Assembly (NCBI GenBank): GCA_012032775.1
Contig: JAAUQO010000030.1
Coordinates: 1 to 37,847 of the forward strand
Length of the DNA: 37,847 bases
Direction of reading: 5' to 3'
From: Oscillochloris sp.
Lineage (GTDB): Bacteria > Chloroflexota > Chloroflexia > Chloroflexales > Chloroflexaceae
This document shows, piece by piece, positions 35,373-37,847 of this stretch. Numbering within the stretch: position 1 is the first letter of the stretch; the number at the start of each line of letters is the position of its first letter. The notes beneath the pieces are model-generated. The model had not been told where the DNA came from. It was given only the letters and a program-made list of their open reading frames with translations, and did not search any database. A program made the position numbers and the translations under genes.

Positions 35373-35438
35373 GGGCGAAGCAGCCGCCTCTGACTCATTT
35401 CCGCAGGCGAACGAGTGCCCCGACGCGCTGCTTCGCCC
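35373..35438. repeat. GGGCGAAGCAG-ended palindromic element after the SDR gene
   Basis: GGGCGAAGCAG (35373-35383) and CTGCTTCGCCC (35428-35438) are exact inverted ends around a 44-base core. The ends match the copies in the sulfur operon (18679 and 19012). It is a candidate small non-autonomous element or stable RNA hairpin. Confidence 0.6.
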
Positions 35439-35451
35439 CAATCACACACGT

Positions 35452-36313
35452 ATGGATCTTCAAACCGCCATCGACGCCTATCACACGCTACTCGACACCG
35501 AAAGCGCCCGCACGACATTCCCTCAACTCGATGCGGCCATCCGCGCCGGCAAGATGTTGGTCGGCAAGAATCGCGATCGGCTGGTATGTGAAGTGCTGCG
35601 CCCGCGCTTTCTTGCACCAACTCCGTACCATGCACTGCAACCGGCCGGCCAACTGGTCGGATCGGCGATTCAACGCGTTGGTGTTGCCTGTCTGCAGCGC
35701 CCCGAACTACTCGCACCATACGCCCTGACCCCGATCGAGCGCGAACTTTTGGCCATCGATCCCGGCTACTCCGGCGCCTCACGCTTCGGTCGGCTCGACG
35801 GCATCCTCGCGCCCGACGGCTCATGGTGCTAGGACGCTCAAGCGTCCGTACGTTTACGGCGCACAGCGCACGGTGACGGCCTCAAGGCCGTTACAAACCC
35901 GCGACGGACGGAGGCCGACCGGTACTAGTTTGGCGAGTCGAACCTCGAATCACCGGCCGGCATCGCCTACAAAGACGCATTGGTCGAGGACTTCCTGCAA
36001 TTCCCGCTGATCCAGGCCTTTATGGCGTTGGGAGATGAGTGAAGCAGCCTGGCGCAACGCCGTTGCGGCAGCATTGCGCGGGCCGTGGGTGGTACAGGAG
36101 CGGGTACCGCTTCCGCAGGAACGCTATCCTACATGGAGCGAGACAGCGGGTTTACAGTTTACACTGCGGTATGTCGATAGCGATCCATGTGTATTTGGGG
36201 TAGGTGAGGAAGTGGCGGCGGCGAGGTGCCTGACTCGTATCGCCGGCGTATCGTTGCTGAATGTCAGCGCAGGCGGTGGTGCGGCGCCACCGACATTCTT
36301 GTTGGGTAACTAA
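35452..36313 (+). pseudogene. ATP-grasp-like (glutathionylspermidine synthase type) gene, disrupted
   Basis: Three collinear fragments. The first (35452-35830) runs MDLQTAIDAYHTLLD to RFGRLDGILAPDGSW, followed by Cys and a stop. The second (about 35938-36042) resumes SNLESPAGIAYKDALVEDF in a different frame. The third (36035-36313) carries WVVQERVPLPQERYP, RYVDSDPCVFG and GVSLLNVSAGGGAAPPTF. Between the first two sits a palindromic insert. Between the last two a large central part is missing. Together about 250 of probably 400 or more residues remain. The pattern resembles circularly permuted ATP-grasp proteins, but the family call is tentative. The decay itself is clear. Confidence 0.55.
35828..35935. 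mobile_element. MITE-like palindromic insert in the ATP-grasp gene
   Basis: Contains two exact short palindromes, GGACGCTCAAGCGTCC (35832-35847) and ACGGCCTCAAGGCCGT (35876-35891), both with a TCAA loop, plus GTACG and GACGG repeats. It interrupts coding sequence between GILAPDGSW and NLESPAGIAY. No transposase is encoded. Boundaries are approximate. Confidence 0.5.
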
Positions 36314-36326
36314 AAGGCCCGTAGCA

Positions 36327-36346
36327 ACGCAACATCTTGCGTCGTT
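36327..36346. terminator. Possible weak hairpin between convergent genes
   Basis: CAACGCAA and TTGCGTCG pair over eight positions with one wobble around a CATC loop. It lies between the ATP-grasp remnant and the zinc-ribbon gene. There is no T-run. Confidence 0.3.
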
Positions 36347-36352
36347 ATGAGC

Positions 36353-36691
36353 CTAACTCGCATCGGCGGTATTTGCAGGGGCGGTAGGCGAATCGTAGGC
36401 GCTATCGCATACCTCACAAATCCGGAACGGAATGCCGGTATCAGTCACGGGAAAGATGCGCTCACGGCTCCCGCAGTACCGACACACCGACAGATTCTCA
36501 ATATCTTCGGCGCGCCAGAGTTGCGGCGTGAGCTTCATTTCCATCGGATCTTCGGTGGAAAGCACGCCGATTTTGACGCAAACTGCGGCGGGAAATACAT
36601 CGGAGACGCGAGCGAAGAGATTATGCGGATACGAGTAGACTTCGTCGCCCACTACAATGTCACGCATGCGCGGGTGTTGACGGATTTTCAT
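36353..36691 (-). CDS. Zinc-ribbon protein of unknown function
   Basis: A 112-residue protein. The N-terminal half (MKIRQHPRMRDIVVGDEVYS...) is not recognised. The C-terminal half has C-x2-C in VCRYCGSRE and C-x2-C in RICEVCDSA, about 20 residues apart, a likely zinc ribbon. Its ATG overlaps the stop of the preceding acidic-protein gene (ATGA), showing translational coupling. It is the last gene of the cluster headed by the Cas4-like halves. A nucleic-acid or protein-binding role is possible but unproven. Confidence 0.55.
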   Translation of the reverse strand: MKIRQHPRMRDIVVGDEVYSYPHNLFARVSDVFPAAVCVKIGVLSTEDPMEMKLTPQLWRAEDIENLSVCRYCGSRERIFPVTDTGIPFRICEVCDSAYDSPTAPANTADAS

Positions 36692-36939
36692 AGCTGCTGA
36701 AGCCGGGCAATGAACCGTCGCAGGTCGGTATCGTCCAGCGCAAAGCTTTCCTCATCAGCAAACATCAAGTCGTCGAGCACTGCACCAAGTACATCTTCAT
36801 CTTCCGGCGCGATCACTTCGACGCCCTCTTCAATTGCGTAAAATCGGTCGAATGCCCATGAGGCCAGTGCCTGCGCGCTGATCTGCCCGGACAGTCGCTG
36901 CTCGATAAGCTGAATCACATCATTACGTTGTAATATCAT
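36688..36939 (-). CDS. Small acidic protein of unknown function
   Basis: An 83-residue, strongly acidic protein. It begins MILQRNDVIQLIEQRLSGQI with an amphipathic helix, then ALASWAFDRFYAIEEG, then EDEDVLGAVLDDLMFADEES and an arginine-containing C-terminal helix. I recognise it only as a Chloroflexota-type conserved small protein. Acidic helical proteins of this size are sometimes immunity or inhibitor proteins, but no direct support exists here. It lies 48 bases after the Cas4-like nuclease half and overlaps the zinc-ribbon gene. Confidence 0.5.
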   Translation of the reverse strand: MILQRNDVIQLIEQRLSGQISAQALASWAFDRFYAIEEGVEVIAPEDEDVLGAVLDDLMFADEESFALDDTDLRRFIARLQQL

Positions 36940-36987
36940 AGCACAAATCGTCGGAGCTTGCAGAAAAAGGTGACCAACGCCCAGAGC

Positions 36988-37500
36988 TTACACCAGTGAT
37001 TCATCGCACTGCGTAGCAAATCCACATCCGGCGCAGCGTCGGCGCTCATCGTGGCTACGAGCGGCGTCCTCGGCATCAAGCAACCCACGCATCTCATCCA
37101 AAATCGCGATCACCTCATCGCGCAGCGCATCCGTATAATTCAGCCGAAAGCTATGTTCGGCATAGCGCAGAATACCATAGGGCGGCGGATTATTGGTGTG
37201 CTCCTCAACCAATAAACAATACGCCGCCAATTGCAGCAAATCCGATTCATACGGTTGATCCGCCTGACGCCCGGGCTTAACTTCCACCGGAATCCAGGCG
37301 CCGCGCCGCGCGATCAGATAGTCGGGTTTCCCGGTCAGTCCGTAACGCTTACTGTAGAGCGGCCGATCCAACGTACGCCCGGCGGCGGTATCATCGGCGA
37401 TCAAGGGCGCCCAGGGCAAACCCGTACGCCCACGCAACCAGAAGGCGCCGGCCAATAATGCCAGCGCCAACACAATCACCGCAACTGCAATCTCACTCAT
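36988..37500 (-). CDS. Cas4/RecB-like nuclease half with N-terminal membrane anchor
   Basis: A 170-residue protein. Residues about 3-22 are hydrophobic (EIAVAVIVLALALLAGAFWL). The PD-(D/E)xK nuclease core follows: G-K-P-D in GLTGKPDYL, E-x-K in IPVEVKPGR, and the Q-x3-Y motif in LLQLAAYCLLVEE. The C-terminus has C-x2-C-x5-C in CAGCGFATQCDESL. Cas4 has one N-terminal and three C-terminal cysteines that hold an iron-sulfur cluster; this protein has only the last three. The missing cysteine and the motif I His are in the adjacent upstream gene. ATG 37500 was chosen because upstream codons are shadows. Substrate and direction of cutting are unknown. Confidence 0.75.
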   Translation of the reverse strand: MSEIAVAVIVLALALLAGAFWLRGRTGLPWAPLIADDTAAGRTLDRPLYSKRYGLTGKPDYLIARRGAWIPVEVKPGRQADQPYESDLLQLAAYCLLVEEHTNNPPPYGILRYAEHSFRLNYTDALRDEVIAILDEMRGLLDAEDAARSHDERRRCAGCGFATQCDESLV

Positions 37501-37543
37501 AGCTGCCCAGTTGAAGCAACGTGCAATACACGCTTGCTTCGAG

Positions 37544-37765
37544 CTACTGGAAAAATACCAGAACGATCCCAACCCCAAGCAGCACCAGCGCCAGCCAGAG
37601 CAACATGCCACTCAGCGCCACCGCACGACCGTGACGCACATGCAGCGCCGTACCAAGCTCACGGCGCTCGGCGCCTTCCGGTTCAAACCCGGCCACCCGA
37701 CGCAGCCACCAGGCCCGCGCACAATACACATACTCGCCAACTTCACTGGCCCGAATCGTTTTCAT
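37544..37765 (-). CDS. Cas4-like N-terminal half with C-terminal membrane segment
   Basis: A 73-residue protein. Its first 30 residues (MKTIRASEVGEYVYCARAWW and following) match the start of Cas4, where Y-x2-C-x-R-x2-W/Y-L carries the first cluster cysteine. GTALHVRHGRA could carry the nuclease motif I His. The last 20 residues (LLWLALVLLGVGIVLVFF) form a membrane segment. It lies 43 bases upstream of the gene holding the remaining Cas4 residues, so the two probably form one enzyme. Alternatively an ancestral single gene was opened by insertion of membrane sequence. The promoter region, at the window edge, is occupied by a tandem repeat. Confidence 0.65.
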   Translation of the reverse strand: MKTIRASEVGEYVYCARAWWLRRVAGFEPEGAERRELGTALHVRHGRAVALSGMLLWLALVLLGVGIVLVFFQ

Positions 37766-37783
37766 ACCGGCACCGAACTATCG

Positions 37784-37838
37784 CAATCCTATCAGAACCC
37801 AGAACCCAGAAACCCAGAACCCAGAAACCAGAACCCGT
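37784..37838. repeat. CCCAGAA tandem repeat upstream of the Cas4-like genes
   Basis: About seven imperfect copies of a 7-8 base unit (CCCAGAA or CCCAGAAA) lie just upstream of the split nuclease genes. The unit is similar in style to the AACCGGGAACC repeats in purL. Confidence 0.75.
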
Positions 37839-37847
37839 AACCGACCA

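Noticed and set aside
36353-37847. CRISPR array near the Cas4-like genes
   Set aside because: The tandem CCCAGAA units at the edge are 7-8 bases with no spacers, unlike 24-37 base CRISPR repeats. No cas1 or cas2 was seen.

Overview
The window looks like a chromosomal segment of a GC-rich, non-pathogenic environmental bacterium. The gene set fits Chloroflexota, most likely a filamentous member of Chloroflexales: menaquinone synthesis (menF-menD), a large single-chain PurL, a DUF1028 protein, a secreted subtilase and a persulfide/sulfur-transfer operon. That assignment is inference from gene content and style; no rRNA or other decisive phylogenetic marker is present.

Left edge (1-2310): a decayed accessory island. 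It holds an HsdS (type I restriction specificity) remnant, a 3' remnant with an R-N-x3-H motif, an intact-looking MntA-HepT toxin-antitoxin pair with overlapping reading frames, a truncated DarG-like macro domain translationally coupled to it, and the C-terminal remnant of a tyrosine recombinase. The island abuts three minus-strand tRNA genes (Leu-GAG, Val-TAC, Phe-GAA). These are driven by a perfect-consensus promoter that overlaps the ada stop codon and end in a strong terminator.

Core region (2354-14225): ada, prfA and rpsU with a recognisable promoter and terminator, then menD and menF on the minus strand, purL on the plus strand, then a DUF1444-like gene, a membrane protein and aat. menD, menF and purL carry five reading-frame breaks between them. 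A sixth lies in the persulfide dioxygenase gene. All six are repaired by adding one base, so they look like deletion-type sequence errors or recent decay rather than programmed frameshifting. purL also contains in-frame copies of an AACCGGGAACC-type repeat.

Middle (14325-24585): a DUF1028 protein, then an apparent minus-strand operon running rhodanese-persulfide dioxygenase, TusA, DsrE-like, rhodanese, DUF442-type phosphatase-like protein and a SulP transporter. Divergent from it lies a Dps gene. Proline dehydrogenase, an Smr-domain protein, glucose-6-phosphate isomerase and a small winged-helix regulator follow.

Right part (24594-37847): a conserved protein with kinase-like features, a 1027-residue secreted subtilase, an orphan Phd-type antitoxin, a deleted alpha/beta hydrolase, a thioesterase, a succinate-semialdehyde-type dehydrogenase, valS and an SDR. 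Then comes an ATP-grasp-like gene broken by a palindromic element. Last is a four-gene minus-strand cluster in which a Cas4-like nuclease appears to be split between two adjacent membrane-anchored proteins, followed by a small acidic protein and a zinc-ribbon protein. No CRISPR array is visible. The split Cas4-like module is the most unusual candidate system here; the toxin-antitoxin/macro-domain array and the sulfur operon come next.
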